Shown: in pieces, positions 1 through 12,300 of the stretch
How the letters are laid out: each line of letters begins with the position of its first letter
How positions within the stretch are numbered: the stretch's first letter is position 1
Source: Cunninghamia lanceolata
Taxonomy: Eukaryota > Streptophyta > Pinopsida > Cupressales > Cupressaceae
Length of the DNA stretch: 64,000 nucleotides
NCBI GenBank assembly: GCA_027924645.1
Contig: BSBN01000860.1
Span: forward strand, 3,658,001-3,722,000
Direction: 5' to 3'
Translations under genes and position numbers: made by a program
The notes under the pieces: model-generated
Database searches by the model: none
What the model was told of the DNA's origin: nothing
Seen by the model: the letters and a program-made list of their open reading frames with translations, nothing else

Positions 1-695
1 ATGAACATGACTTGCCAATCACTTCCTCCGACCACTGCCTCTAGAACTATCCCAAGATAGGCTTTAAATACACGTCGGAACTAGTTAGTGTAATTTCCCC
101 AATGTCTTCTTGCTTTGAAATGTGTAACTCCAATTTGGGAGCCAAAAATAACCCAGTTGCCTTTTCCCTCCCACGAAAGAATTTTCAAAATATAAAGTTT
201 GGTAGTACAACTTTTGGGAACCATAACTTTTGATTCGGGTGTCTGATTGATGAAACGATTGAAGCGTTAGAAAGCTCATGAAGTGAACTTTGATGCCAGA
301 AATCCATAAACAGATTTTCGTAAAATTTTTGGGGTGTTATGGGATGTTTAAGTACCTCAAATATGATTTCAAAACTTTTCCAGGGACCTCACAAAATTGA
401 AACTTTAATTTCTTGAAATCCAAACATGATCTTGAGCTGAAATTTACTAGGAATGCTTATTTGACTATTCTGAAGCTTTGGGAAAAATTTTGGGCTCAAT
501 TGCTTCTCTGATATAGGGTTACTAAAAATAGTAAGTTCTGGTATTCTTAGCCCTATTGGAAACTTTGAAGGTTTTGAATCATTATTTAAGCAAATGGGTA
601 TCTGAAAACACAAAAATAGAAAAGAACATAAAACAAATCATCATTTTTTTGGGTGGTGCAAGATTTCCCTTATACCACTAGATGTTCCTGGATCA
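1..695 (-). repeat. 3' LTR of gypsy A, truncated by window edge
   Basis: Bases 1-695 align closely with about 5604-6302, including the shared words around 30-60/5640-5680 and 410-600/6010-6200. The inner boundary is about 695, where the other copy ends in CATCA and this one in GATCA. The first part of this LTR lies outside the window. Confidence 0.9.
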
Positions 696-914
696 GACAC
701 CCAGGGTAATTTGAGAAGTGACCTTGTCACATCTCAGGTGTTTGAGGAAAACCCAAACGGTCAACCTTGCCTTAGACAACTATGAAGAATATTTAATAGG
801 CCTTCCTTTCCGTTTCACCAAATATTCTTCATATTTCCTGTTTCGAGTACTCCTTCCCACACAACTATCCAAGATCTCATCTATCTCCTCCTTTGAAGTA
901 GATGCCAGAATATC

Positions 915-2193
915 CTACTGTTCTTCTATTGGTCCATCCTCTGTTCTACCTTCATGACAATCTGTTAAATCAACAATGTTGAAGATAGGGGAAATGTTGA
1001 TCCCACTGGGCAGCTCTACCTCATATGCATTTCCTGAATCATGCTTCTTCAAGATTCTGCATGGTCCAAATTTCTTCATTTTCAACTTATTATATGTTTC
1101 AACAGGAAACCTCTCTTTTCTCAAGTGAACCATGACTTCATCTCCTACCTGAAATTCCTTATATCTCCTCTTCCGATCTGTCTTAACCTTGTACTGAATA
1201 TTCATCTTATTAATGTACTTTCTTACCTCTTCATGCAAATTCTTCAAGTGTTCTGCAAAGTCTTCGACTTCGACACTTACCTTTTCTCCCTTATCCATAT
1301 TCCTTAACTTTGAAGCATTTCTTGGACTACTCTCATATACAATTTGGAATGGTGATTTACCTGTACTCCTATTGAAAGAATTGTTGTAAGCAAATTCTTC
1401 CTGTGGTAAAATCAAATCCCATCCTTTGGGCTTATCTCCTACTAAGCATCATAGCAGGTTACCCAAACTCCTATTCACCACTTCCATCTATCCATCAGTA
1501 TGTGGATGGTGTGCAAAACTGAGCTTCAAATCTGTCTTCAACTTCTTCCACAACGTCCTCCAAAAATAACCAACAAACTTGGTATTTCGATTTGAAACTA
1601 TGCTCTTAGGTAGATCGTGTAGTCTCACCATCTCTCTAAAAAATAGCTCTGCAATATGAACATCATTAGTCTTCTTACAAGGAATAAAATGGGCCCTCTT
1701 CGAGAATCTGTCCACCACCACAAAAATAGAATCATGTCCTCTCTGTATCATTGGTAAACCAAGAATAAAATCCATACTAATATCATCCCATGGCCTCTCT
1801 AGAACAAGTAATGGCTGATATAGTCATTCATGTATTCTGACTTGTTCCTTTTGCCATCTGACACACTCTGCAACCCTGCACAAATTTTCTCACATCTTGC
1901 TGCAACTGTGGCCAATAATAATGTTCACTAACAATAGAAATGGTCTTATCTCGACCAAAGTGTCCAACTAATCCCCCACTATGCTTCTCCCTAATTAGGT
2001 TCTCTCTCATGGAACTTCTCGAAATGCACAATTGACTCCCTCTAAACAACATTCCATCTTGGATTATGAAATCCATCCATTTTGTCCTGTTCAAAGTAAC
2101 AGGTTCCAAACAAGCTTTCCAAGCCTCTGCAAAATCTGGATCTTCAGAATACAAACTTTTGAGCTCATCAAACCCAACAACCTCTATCTTCAT
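915..2193 (-). pseudogene. Gypsy A integrase (pol C-terminus), broken
   Basis: Three consecutive minus-strand frames make up an integrase. Frame 1828-2193 is the zinc-binding H2C2 head (HSGGLVGHFGRDKT ... CRVCQMAKG). Frame 1488-1775 is the catalytic core beginning MDFILGLP. Frame 915-1415 is the end of the core plus the GPY/F-type module (KKFGPCRILKK). The first catalytic Asp (MDF) and the Glu region (EVVNRSLG, just after a stop) are visible. The second catalytic Asp is not: the usual SDRD motif reads SNRN, two Asp-to-Asn changes, so strand transfer should be lost. Frames are interrupted near 1450-1487 and 1776-1827. I see no chromodomain after the GPY/F module; the protein ends in an acidic tail. 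Confidence 0.9.
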
Positions 2194-2295
2194 TTATGTC
2201 AACAAATTTTGCCTTCTGCTCAAGGCATCTGCAACTCTGTTGGACTTCCCACTCCCGTGCTTCAAAACAAAAGTATAACTCTACAAAAAGTCAAC

Positions 2296-3598
2296 CTATT
2301 TTAAGTGCCTTTGATTTAGATTTCCTTGACTATTAAGATACTGGAAAGCCTGGTGATCAGTATATAAAACAAACTCTTTCGGCAATAAATAATGTCTCCA
2401 TTTATTCAAATCCTGAACTATAACATAAAACTCCTGATCATAAACAAAATACTTTTTCTTGGCATCATTAAGATTCTCACTGAAATAGGTAATGTGCTTA
2501 CCTTCTTGACTCAAAACAACTGCCACTAGCATCACAATCTACTTGAAATACCTTGTTGAAATCTGGAAGTGCCAAAATAGGTTTCTCTGTGACTTTTTGC
2601 TTCAATGTATCAAAACTTTTGGCTGCTCTTGTAATCTATTTAAACTCTTTTCTATCCCCTCTCATTGTCTCTGTTAGGGGTGCACAAATGTTACTGAAAT
2701 TCCTGATAAATTTTCTATAAAAACTTGCCAAACCATGAAAAGATTGTACCTTTGTAGCACTCCTTGGAGTAGGATATTCAATGATAACCCTCACCTTCTT
2801 TGGGTCTATTTTAAGTCCCTCAACTAAGATAACAAATCCCAGGTGCACCAACTCCTTCACAAAACTACATTTCTTCAGATTAATCAACAACTTTTCTTCC
2901 TTCGGCTTCGCAAAAACTTTTCAAACATGCATCAGGTGTTTCTCCAAAGTCTTACTGAAATCAAAATATCATCTGAATAAACAATGACAAATCTACACAA
3001 AAAACTCTTTTAGTACCTCATTCATGAGCCGCATAAATGTACTCGGTGCATTGGTTAGCTCAAATGACATGACTAACCATTCGTATAGGTCCTCCTTAGT
3101 CTTAAAGGCTGTCTTCCATTCATCTCCTTCTCTGATTCAGATCTTGTGATATCCACTCTTCAGATCAATCTTCGTAAAATACTTGGCTCTACTCAAGCAA
3201 TCCATAATATCATCCATCCTTGGCAATGGAAATCTGTACTTGATTATAATTTTGTTAATGGCTCGGGAATCTGTACACATTCTCCACTCCCCATCTTTCT
3301 TCGGTGCTAGTACTGCAGGTATTGCACATGGATTTAGGCTTTCTCTTATCAGTTCTTTCCTTAATAGCTCATGAATTTATCTGTTCATCTCTTCATTCTC
3401 TATAGGAGTCATTCTATGGGATGCCTTATTTGACAAACTAGCTTCTGGTATCAAATCCATTTGGTGACTTATCTTCCTCACCGGTAATAAATCTTTTGGT
3501 ACATTATCAGAGACGATATCCTGAAATTCTTCTAACATATCTGAGACTTCTGCTGGTACATCTTCACATTTCCTTTGGATGATCTTAGGAATCAACAC
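2296..3598 (-). pseudogene. Gypsy A reverse transcriptase and RNase H, broken
   Basis: Minus-strand pieces of gypsy Pol. Frame 3377-3598 is the linker before RT (LLPVRKISHQMDLIPEA). RT continues to about 2640. The polymerase motif is at 2968-2979 and reads YSDD where the family has Y-x-DD, preceded by FVIV. The RT connection (HLGFVI, then SFHGLASFYRKFIRNFS) is at 2636-2890. RNase H follows (KHITYFSENL, then FVLYTDHQAFQYL) at 2296-2535. Several stops and frameshifts lie between these blocks, notably at 2890-3376. It would copy element RNA into DNA if intact; this copy cannot make the full protein. Confidence 0.88.
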
Positions 3599-3610
3599 AA
3601 AGCAATGACG

Positions 3611-4024
3611 CTAATGCCTCATACCCTCCAAAAATTTCCTACCATCTAGCAAGCAAATTCTAGCAGTACTACATACCTTTTCTTCCACCTCCTCCAAGGG
3701 CTTCAACTTATGATGAACTCCATCCTTTGTTAGGGAATAGGTGTTAGGACGACCATCATGGACAATGCACCTATCATACCTCCACAACCTTCCCAATAAC
3801 ATATGACATGAATCCATCGGTATGATGTCACACAACACCTCATCATGGTAGTCTCCAATCTTGAACTTGACTAAACACTGCTCATTGACCACAACTCTAT
3901 GGTCCTTCTACAACCATGCAATCCGATATGGATGTGGATGCCTTCTTCTTGTCAACTTCAACTTGTTAACCATCTCCTCTAAAACAAGATTGTCAATGCT
4001 TCCACTGTCCATAATAATATCATA
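3611..4024 (-). pseudogene. Gypsy A aspartic protease, broken
   Basis: The retropepsin active site MDSGS lies at about 3995-4012 (catalytic Asp codon 4007-4009), followed in frame by DNLVLEEMVNKLKL. After one in-frame stop near 3908-3910 the frame 3611-3892 continues: VKFKIGDYHDEVLCDIIPMD, then CHMLLGRLWRYD, which matches the hydrophobic flap and the I-L-G-R region typical of gypsy proteases. It would cleave the Gag-Pol polyprotein. The same segment is present in element C at 15075-15272, showing that A and C are one family. Confidence 0.85.
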
Positions 4025-4205
4025 ACACTTACCTTCACACTTACACCTTGTGTAGAATAAACTCTTCCTCTAATCTGGTTCTTTCTCTTCATTCAACAAG
4101 GTTCTTTTGACAACTAGGGTTTCTCCCCTTTCAACATCTTCATAATGCTTAGACTGTGCATCTTCATCTACATGTGTAACTCATGCATTACATTTAGGTC
4201 TTATA

Positions 4206-5231
4206 TTATTCCTTGATAATGCAGACACTCATATTCTTGATGTCCTTCTCCACATTGGAAACAAGTTCCTCTAAAACCTCCTCTTCCAGGTCCTTGCCCA
4301 GGTCGGCCTCTTCCTCTTTCTCTTTTCTCACCATTAGTTTGGTCACGAGGGTGGTAGGCATTATCTCCTCTTTGATTTCGACTGGTGCCATCTTCTTCAC
4401 TTTTCTTTTGATCTTCATTTCGGCCTCTATAGGATCTTCACTAGTCCTTCCTCCTTGACCTCTTCTTCTTTGCTTATTTTTGAATCTTTTATTTAGCTTC
4501 TCTTCCACCTTTAGAGAAAACTGGTACTCATCTTCTATGGTGGTCGTTCTGACCAGGCTCAACTCCTCTTGAATACATGGCCTCAACCCATTAATGTAAC
4601 GGGCTACCTTCTCCTTGTTGGCCTCTGCATGGCCTATCATGATAGTAATCTTATAAAACTCTTTTGTATACTCTTTGACAAACTTGTTACCTTGCTTCAA
4701 TCCTTGCAGCTTCTTCAACAACTCCAACCCATAGTCCACAGGAATGAACTGCTTCTTTAGTTTGTCCACCATCTGATCCCATTTAGTAATCTTTCCTTTT
4801 CCTCTTGTATTTCTCTCCAACTGGACCTCCTTCCACCAAATACTGGCATGGCCCTTCAACTTTGTTTTTGCAAACTTGACCCGTTCTGGATCCTCCAAAT
4901 CTTCATACTTAAAATATTCTTCCATACCATTGATCCAAGCAATAATCTCTTCCAGATTTAGATCTCTAGAATATGTAGAGACTTCAATCCTAGGCCTCTT
5001 TCCGATCTTTGAAATGACCCTCAACAACCTAACTTCCACAGGATCTCTTGCACCATCCTATTCTTCCTCAGAGAACTCTTCTTCTTCAGTTTCATCTTCA
5101 CTTTCTTCTCTTATTCTTGGCTCAAACCCTCTTCACAACTCCTCTTGCAATGCATTGATCTACCTTTGTAGGGCTCTAAAACCCTCTTTTGTCAGAGCAT
5201 TTCTCCCACCATGGTTTCTTCGTGGAGGCAT
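4206..5231 (-). pseudogene. Gypsy A gag, broken
   Basis: The likely start is the ATG complementary to 5229-5231, giving MPPRRNHGGRNA, the usual Arg-rich start of this gypsy gag type. Three in-frame stops fall in the first ~65 codons, and frame 4206-5039 then stays open for 277 codons. The retrotransposon gag core is clear: EYFKYEDLEDPERVKFAKTK, GHASIWWKEVQ, then EYTKEFYKI. The CCHC zinc knuckle (CFQCGEGHQEYEC, four ligands intact) is at about 4220-4258 but in another frame, so a frameshift lies between the capsid part and the knuckle. Gag would form the particle that packages element RNA. Confidence 0.92.
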
Positions 5232-5318
5232 TTTGATCTCTATAGCAAACCCACAACCTTAGGTCCTGGTGCAAACTGCCTCACGGTTGGTGATTTGTCT
5301 ACACACTCAGGAAACCTA

Positions 5319-5330
5319 GCTCTGATACCA
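5319..5330 (-). promoter_or_regulatory. Primer binding site of gypsy A (initiator tRNA-Met)
   Basis: The plus strand reads GCTCTGATACCA, the reverse complement of TGGTATCAGAGC, the standard plant initiator-tRNA-Met primer site. It lies two bases from the LTR start at 5333. Confidence 0.93.
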
Positions 5331-5332
5331 CT

Positions 5333-6302
5333 TGATGAGGGCAGACTCCACCCAAAAGACATACAACAACAATTTATAGATTTGAAATAGACAAGAACAA
5401 GATCTCAAGAAATATTAGTTAAACAATCTACAAACTGATTCAGAATTTCTTCATTAAACTTGCCATTAAAAGGCTACAAATCTGAAATATAATTTCCAGG
5501 GTCATATGCCCACTTATTACAACAATATGGACTATCTTATCATAGAAATATCTAACCTCTTGACCTCTATCTGACCTCTAATATCTATCTGACCTCCTGA
5601 TTTGCATGAACAAGACTTGACAATCACTTCCTCTGACCACTGCCTCCGAAACTATCCCAAGGTAGGCTTTAAATACACATGAGAACTAGTTAGTGTAAAT
5701 TTCCCCAATGTCGGCTTGCTTTGAAATGTGTAACTCCCATTTGGGTGCCAAAATGAACCCAGTTGCCCTTATCCTACCCATGAAAGAATTTTCAGAATTT
5801 AAAGTTTGGTAGCACAACTTCTGGGAACCATAACTTTTGATCTGGGTGTTTGATTGACGAACCGTTTGAAGCATTAGAAATCTCATGAATTGAACTTTGA
5901 TGCCATAAATCTATGAATGGATTTCCATAAAATTTTTGGGGTATTATGGGATGTTTAAGTACCTCAAATATGTTTTTGGAACTTTTCCAAGGACCTCACA
6001 AAATTGAAACTTTAATATCTTGAAATCCAGACATAATCTTGAGCTGAAATTTACTAGGAATGCTTATTTGACTATTCTGAAGCTTTGGGGAAAATTTTAG
6101 GCTCAACCACTTCTCTGATATAGGGTTAATAAAAATAGTAAGTTCTTGTATTCTTAGCCCTGTTGGAAACTTTGAAGGTTCTGAATCATTATTCAAGCAA
6201 ATGGGTATCTAAAAACACAAAAATTGAAAAGAACAGAAAACAAATTATCATTTTTTTTGTTGATGCAAGATTGCCCTTACACCACTAGATGCTCCTGCAT
6301 CA
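5333..6302 (-). repeat. 5' LTR of gypsy A
   Basis: 970 bp, starting TGATGAGGGC and ending CTGCATCA on the plus strand, i.e. TGATG...CATCA inverted ends. The left boundary is set by the adjacent primer site and the right one by the break in the gag frame of element B. It would hold the element promoter and polyadenylation signal. It resembles the 3' LTR of element C (19220-20204) at its sense start. Confidence 0.92.
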
Positions 6303-6918
6303 ATGCATGGTTGCAAATTGAATTACATCTTCTTCTGGCATGGGTTTAAGTGTCAATATTGTATCCAATTTGTGTATCCAAGCACGAGCTATACTCTTAC
6401 CACTACCATCAAAATTAGAAAGAGAGAGTTTGTTTAAAGCTTGCTTGTACTCCTTGTGTTGCTTCTTTGGTCTTCTTTCATGTTTGAGTTTCTTCTTATC
6501 CTTTTTCTAATTCATATATTGATTCAAAGTGATCTAATTCTAAGCTCTTGTGGAAGTGTATGGTACTCATCATAGGCAACCATCACATCATCAGTCATTT
6601 GTGTATCTCCCTCTTCTTCTGGAATTTTTCCTCTTCTTCCCTATGCACAAATGTAGGATGAAGTGGCCTATCCGAAACACTTGTAGTCACTCTACCTGGG
6701 TTATAATATCCTGTATTGCTATCCTCTCCTGGTGTAGGCTGATTTACTCTCATTTGTGACATTTGACCAATGGCTGTAAGTAATTGTTGTTGTGACTGCA
6801 TGAAAGTTTGCATCATTTGCTATTGTTGTTGGGCAATGGTATTCAATATATTTTCAATGTTTCCCTGCTCATGTCGCCTAGGACTTTCATTACCAGCACC
6901 ACCTCTATCCCTATCCAT
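6303..6918 (-). pseudogene. Gypsy B gag, split by element A
   Basis: The likely start is the ATG complementary to 6916-6918, followed by a Gln-rich region (MQSQQQLLTAIGQMS) open in 6595-6816 and then, after a frameshift, a gag core on the minus strand at about 6303-6490. That core reads ALNKLSLSNFDGSG, then ARAWIHKLDTILTL, ending FATMH exactly at the element A boundary. It is a gag of a different gypsy lineage from A, with a DGSG-type N-terminal core. Frameshift and stops plus the insertion make it non-functional. Confidence 0.78.
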
Positions 6919-7064
6919 CTCAACTTATAGTGTACCTGTAAAAGGATTGTCCTCTTCTTGGATATCTTGTTGTTGACCTGCTATTCTTCTAAAATAATAC
7001 CTATTTGAACCTTCTCTTGACTACATATGATCAATTTAAACCCTCCAGGATGGCATGATGTTTA

Positions 7065-7076
7065 GCTCTGGTACCA
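7065..7076 (-). promoter_or_regulatory. Primer binding site of gypsy B
   Basis: The plus strand reads GCTCTGGTACCA, complementary to a Met-tRNA-type 3' end with one change from the usual site. The LTR starts at 7078 with TGTAAGAACC. Confidence 0.75.
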
Positions 7077-7077
7077 C

Positions 7078-8312
7078 TGTAAGAACCCTCAGCCAATCTG
7101 ATTTAATTTTCTGAATCAGTTTGTTTTATTTGTTTCAGTGGGTTTTATGATGTTTCAGTTTTTGAATGCATTTACCATGTGATAATTCCAATATAGAATA
7201 CTTTACAAATGAAATAACAACAAATAACTGAACTAAAATAACAAATTAGAGGTCTGATATAGATTGGAACAACAAGGTATTCTTTATTCAAATTAAAGAT
7301 TTGAATGGATTTCAATACAATGACATACCTGGTTGATAGTTTCAATGATATGATGCATATGAATGCCAAACCAACAATGTATGGATGCTGATTTACAAAT
7401 CGGATCTGATACAAATTTTTTGATGTTAAAATGACTGAAATAACAACCTTCAAATGCCACGAACCACATTCTAGGATCTAGCGCTTGATCCTCAATGTAG
7501 TTGCCAACCTTTGGATGATAGTAGATGCCTAAAGGATGATAAAATATGCCACCAAAACCCTAATCTACCTATCATATATGTCTGCAGAGGTCTGAAATGA
7601 AATCAGATTGCAAATATGAGGATGAACAATGCTCATGAACCCTCCAATTGAAGCACTAACCCTTGCATAATGAGGCGATTAACCCTAGACATGAAAAACC
7701 ATCAATCTGATCTAATTTTTTAAATTTTTGAATTGGTTTGTTTTGTTTGTTTGAGTGGGTTTTATGATGTTTCAATTTTTGAATGCATTTGCCATGTGAT
7801 AATGCCAATATAGAATGCTTTGCAAATGAAATAACAACACATAACTGAACTGAAATAACAAATTAGAGGTCTGATATATATTGGGACATCAAGGTATTCT
7901 TTATTCAAATTAAAGATTTGAATGGATTTCAATACAATGACATACCCGGTTGATAGTTTCAATGATATGATGCATATGAATGCCAAACCAACAATGTATG
8001 TATGTTGATTTAGAACTCAGATCTGATACAAATTTTTTGATGTTAAAATGACTGAAATAACAACCTTCAAATGCCACGAACCATCTTCTAGGATGTAGCG
8101 CTTGATCCTCAATGTAGTCGCCAACCTATGGATGATAGTAGATGCTTAAAGGATGATAAAACATGCCACAAAAACCTTGATCTACCTATTAGATATGTCT
8201 GCAGAGGTCTAAAATGAAATCAGATTGCAAATGTGAGGATGAACAATGCTCACGAACCCTCCAATTGAAGCGCTAACCCTTGCATAATGAGGGAATAAAC
8301 CCTAGGAATGAA
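7078..8312 (-). repeat. 5' LTR (part) of gypsy B with 609-bp tandem duplication
   Basis: The LTR starts at 7078. Within it, 7094-7702 is repeated as 7703-8312 (shared starts CAATCTGA..., shared ends ACCCTTGCATAATGAGG). The copies differ by scattered substitutions and small indels. The two similar minus frames at 7172-7453 and 7762-7986 are by-products of the duplication and have no gene features. The LTR probably continues past 8312. Confidence 0.75.
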
Positions 8313-8951
8313 AAAACACCATAAAAGCATTTGATCTGCATTATTTCATACACATAAACCCTTCCTCAAGCTAGTCGTACCATATAGCATGGTTATTCAA
8401 ACCCTAGCGCCCATATCACATCAAATCCAAATTGATATTTGGCACAAATCTCATCAATTTGGAATCAAACCCTCGCTGATATAAACCTACAGAATAAGAT
8501 GTCTTTGTAGCTTCAATATGATGCTGAAACCTACAAATATGCTCAATAGTGAATCCCATATGGATTCACCTCTCAAGTGGCATTGGGTTTTCGTCCAATC
8601 TACTAATTTTCTAAGAGTTTTCATCCTCAGAAAATGGTTGAACCAATGTTGCAGCTTAAAGGAAAACTTCCAATTTGTAAATGACAAAATACACAATGAT
8701 GAATTGACCTCCCAAAAGACTTCTTTTATTACCCTCAAGTGGAGTGCCCAATTTTGTCATATTTTGTAAGAATTTCATGTCCACTGCCATAATAAAATAT
8801 TATTTTATTTCATTTTCCCTTCTCCAAGTGGGATGCCCAATTTTGCTATTAAAATATTGTTTTATTTTGTCATTATATTATAATTTACTTCTTTTATAAA
8901 GTGACTTTCCAAATCTCCATGTTTAAGTCATTTTACCAACTTTCCAAATAT
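8313..8951. other. No gene seen; probable LTR continuation
   Basis: AT-rich sequence with no supported frame. The opposing short frames at 8487-8769 overlap each other and lack any family motif. It may be the remaining LTR of element B, but no second copy is available to test this. Confidence 0.4.
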
Positions 8952-9303
8952 CTAAGTCACTTTTGCAACTTGGCTTTTTGTAGCAACAGGACGAGTATTG
9001 GATTGCAACCTAGACTCAAATAGCTTGATTTGATTTTCAATTTCCTTTTGCTACAACTTGGACTCAAGTAGCCTAATTTAGTTTTCAATTTCATTTTGCT
9101 ACCTAATAAGCTCATCATGATGGTGCTTAGATGCTTGGTCTTGTTGGGAGTAGATTGGATATGGAGTATGACTATTAGGGCCAAAGTAAGATGTATCACT
9201 ATACTAGTTTAAGTCATACTCATGCATAATGCCTAGGGCTTAAATCATAGGAATGTGGATATGGAGGAACTTCCCTAGAACATCTTTCAAACCTAAAGGC
9301 CAT
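8952..9303 (-). pseudogene. Relic coding region with C-terminal coiled coil
   Basis: Read on the minus strand from the ATG at 9301-9303, the frame shows a Tyr/Pro-rich N-terminal part (EVPPYPHSYDLSP). After a frameshift comes a second Tyr/Pro part (PYPIYSQQDQ), then two related coiled-coil stretches (QNEIEN...IRLLESKL and QKEIENQIKLFESRL). The frame ends at a stop at 8952-8954. At least three in-frame stops lie at positions where Gln would fit the repeat. The two ~17-residue repeats match one another, which supports former coding. I do not recognise the family; a gag-like or host structural protein are both possible. Confidence 0.45.
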
Positions 9304-12300
9304 GAAAATTAATTCATAACATGATGAAATAGGATTTTACTTCTTGCAAGTAGAATTATGTCTGAAAGAAGAAACAAAGTTACACCAAATAGAAGAAAAC
9401 TTTCATGTACCTTAACCTAACACAACACCACTGTGAAAAAGAATTGTTGCACCACCAGTAGGTATGTACCATCAATAGGAACATTGATATTCTGATAGCA
9501 GTGTTGCCACCTCATGAAATGTGGATATCCTTGGAGCAGACAAAACCACCAAGGTTTGAAAATTTTCTCTAGGTTGTCTTCCACGCGCAGAGTCATCAAC
9601 TTCTTGTAACATATGATAGGACTAACTAGAGCTATTCCCTGATAGAGTAGCCAATTTGTTGGTTCCTTTTTAGATTTCCACCTGGTATTATCAGTTATCC
9701 CTAAGAGGTATGTTGAGTTTCATGAGCAAGTCTCTCCATGATAAGGATCATTTAAGGGATGCGCCAACACATAAGAAGTGGATAAACCTCTTATGTACTT
9801 TTCTACTAGACTCAGGGGGTCACCCTATGACTACACATTGGATAAATATAAAGGAACATAGTTTGGATATCTCAATGGAATTGTAGGTACAATGTTCATG
9901 AAGACATGACAAGTATTTATAGGAGTAAACACATTCACAACAATTCCTTGTACCCTTAAGATTAAATATGAACATAATAAATTATTTAATAAGTTATACT
10001 CTAAAGATTTTCATGTTTTAATAAAGATATGGATTGGGTGACTAGGACTAGGATTTGATTGGTGCCTATTTATGGGATTACAAAGTCAGGAATATGTTGT
10101 AACAAATGCTATCCTAACAATAACAAATCTAACAGTTTGGTTCTTGGTATGACTGCCTTACAATGACACAAACCAATTGATTGTAGTCATTCATTCTTTC
10201 ATATATAACCATTCTTAGTTATCCTTAACTAACACTGTAGATCCTATTACTAAATCAGAAAGCTTTACCATATCCATTGAATATTTACTAATTGAAGACA
10301 ATAATTCTTACAAATATGTGTTTAAGAGTGACAACTCTTAAGGAAAATAATACAATTAAAGGACACAATTATACTTAACAAGTTTTCACTCATTGAAAGC
10401 AACCAAATGTAATCATTAACATAAAATTTTCACACCACATGATCTGTCTTGTTATTTCTCAGAATATTTGCTCACATCAATTACAAGGTATTTTTCCTCT
10501 TTTTCTAACCCCTTTACAAATGAAGATACAACCCATTTTATACAAGAGATCATCATTTAGATAAATAACAAATGCCACCTTATCAACAGAAAGTGAATCA
10601 ATGTGATTTCAATTGATGATCACTTCTTGATATACACGACAATCCAGAAAAAGATAATAATCATTGGTGATTCGTGCATTGAATCAACATGAAGGTCAGG
10701 AGACACTACAACATTGGAACTGGTCGATCAATGGACATCATTGCCCCATTCTATCCACAAGTGTCTTAAAAGACACCCTAATCTATTAGAGTTTGGTGCT
10801 ATAGAAAATTGACATACTTTAGGAGGTTAAAACACTAAATGGAAACTAAGTGTGTCCCTATTGTGTCTGAGTTACATGAAAAGAATCGGTAGTTGAAGAT
10901 CAACCACTGCATTCATGGCAATATGTCTTCCTCATCATACACCATTAAATTTGCAACCTGAATCATACCATTGGGATGTGTGATGTATTTGGATAGGAAA
11001 ATGACATTTGAGAAATTGTAGGAGTCAAATCTAACATTAATGGAAATCTAGGAAATTGTTGGAGTGTTTTAGACTGTTTCAAAGAACTTTGGAAGAACTG
11101 TGGAAGGTCAATGCAAAATTGGATATGAAGTTGGTAACTTCACAAAAAACTACTATGAAACTACAATTGGAAAGTGGAGACATGAATGACATCCTAAAGG
11201 CTATCAAGTTTCTTCAAATAGAAGAAAGTGAGTGATTTAAATGATTGGAAGAAATGTAGAAAAAGGAGATAAGGCTGGATGTGGGAATGGATGGATAAAA
11301 TCTAGAAGTCTATTGGGTTTCCGCAAAGGAGAAAAATGAGTGTTTTGAAGGTGTGGAGGGATGTGGGGTTTAGATGTGGAACTGGATGTTAGGAAAAGTT
11401 TAAGGAGGCAAGTCTGTAAAGAGAAATGAATAGAAGATTAGGCCAAGGGGAACTTCACAGAAAGTCGACAAGGAACTGAATGCAGGAAAGGAAAAGGGAA
11501 CTAGAGGCAAGAATTGGACGTGAACATATTCGATTCAGGAGGGAAATTTTGCCAACATGAAGGAAATAAAATTGAAGGAAAGTGGGAAAATGATGAAGGA
11601 CCGGAGGTGGAAATGTATTTGGTTCCAATAGGATGTTCCATAGAATGGAAGGGAAGGTGGAAGGAAGAAATGTAGAAGAAGGATAAAGGACCAGAGGTCA
11701 AGCAATGGGAAGAAAAATATAAGAGGCTTTTGGAATTTTGTAGAAATGCAAAAGTGAATAGGAACAGGAAGCAGAAGGCTTGAACAAGATAAATGTGGGA
11801 AATCAACAAGGAACTAGTTGGAAGAATTGGATATTGAATCTTGAGAAATACAATCTAGTAGTGAAGCAGGATTCTGCAAACTAGAAGACTTAGGTAGAAT
11901 AAAAAATACTAAGTGATCAATGAGGTTCCATGAAACTTTTATGCAGAATAAGATGTTGATACAGGATTGGAGGTGAAGAGGAAAACACATCTGATACAAA
12001 GTCAAAAACCTGTAAAGGAGAAAATGGAGGAAAATGAAAGGAATGAAGGGCTTGATGAAATCCGTAGGGATTTCATGTGGGACAGGATGAAGGAACCGGA
12101 TAGGAGGTGAAGGGATCATGTCCAATATCTTTGTCAGGATTCCACAAAATGGGAAACAAAGGGAAATGCAAAGGGATGAAGCGTCCAATGGAATATGTGG
12201 GGGTTTAGAAGGGAGAAGGAGGTGGATACCAGATGGAATATTTGGTCTAGTAGTCTGCTAAAACTCCACAAAACTGTCAAAACCTTAAAAATGACTTGAA

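Larger units (their letters stand above)
1..6302 (-). mobile_element. Ty3/gypsy LTR retrotransposon A, decayed
   Basis: A minus-strand gypsy element in the order gag, protease, RT/RNase H, integrase (right to left). This domain order is diagnostic of Ty3/gypsy. Two direct copies of the LTR flank it. The right one (5333-6302) is complete and starts two bases after a primer binding site complementary to initiator tRNA-Met. The left one (to 695) is cut by the window start. Reading frames are broken by stops and frameshifts in every domain, so the copy is dead. It interrupts the gag of element B at 6303. The flank there begins ATGCA, the expected 5-bp target duplication, but the other flank is outside the window so the duplication cannot be confirmed. 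Confidence 0.93.
6303..8312 (-). mobile_element. Ty3/gypsy element B, 5' end only
   Basis: Minus-strand remnant: gag (6303-6918), leader, primer binding site (7065-7076) and the start of its 5' LTR at 7078. The remainder of gag and pol would lie beyond element A, to the left of the window. The outer LTR end could not be located, so the right coordinate is only the end of the internal duplication. Confidence 0.75.

Noticed and set aside
7172..7986. Two similar minus-strand frames as duplicated membrane-protein genes
   Set aside because: They lie inside duplicated LTR sequence, are short and have no conserved start context.
11501..12188. Minus-strand frames of 102 and 124 codons
   Set aside because: Low-complexity complement of a purine-rich tract with no domain motif.
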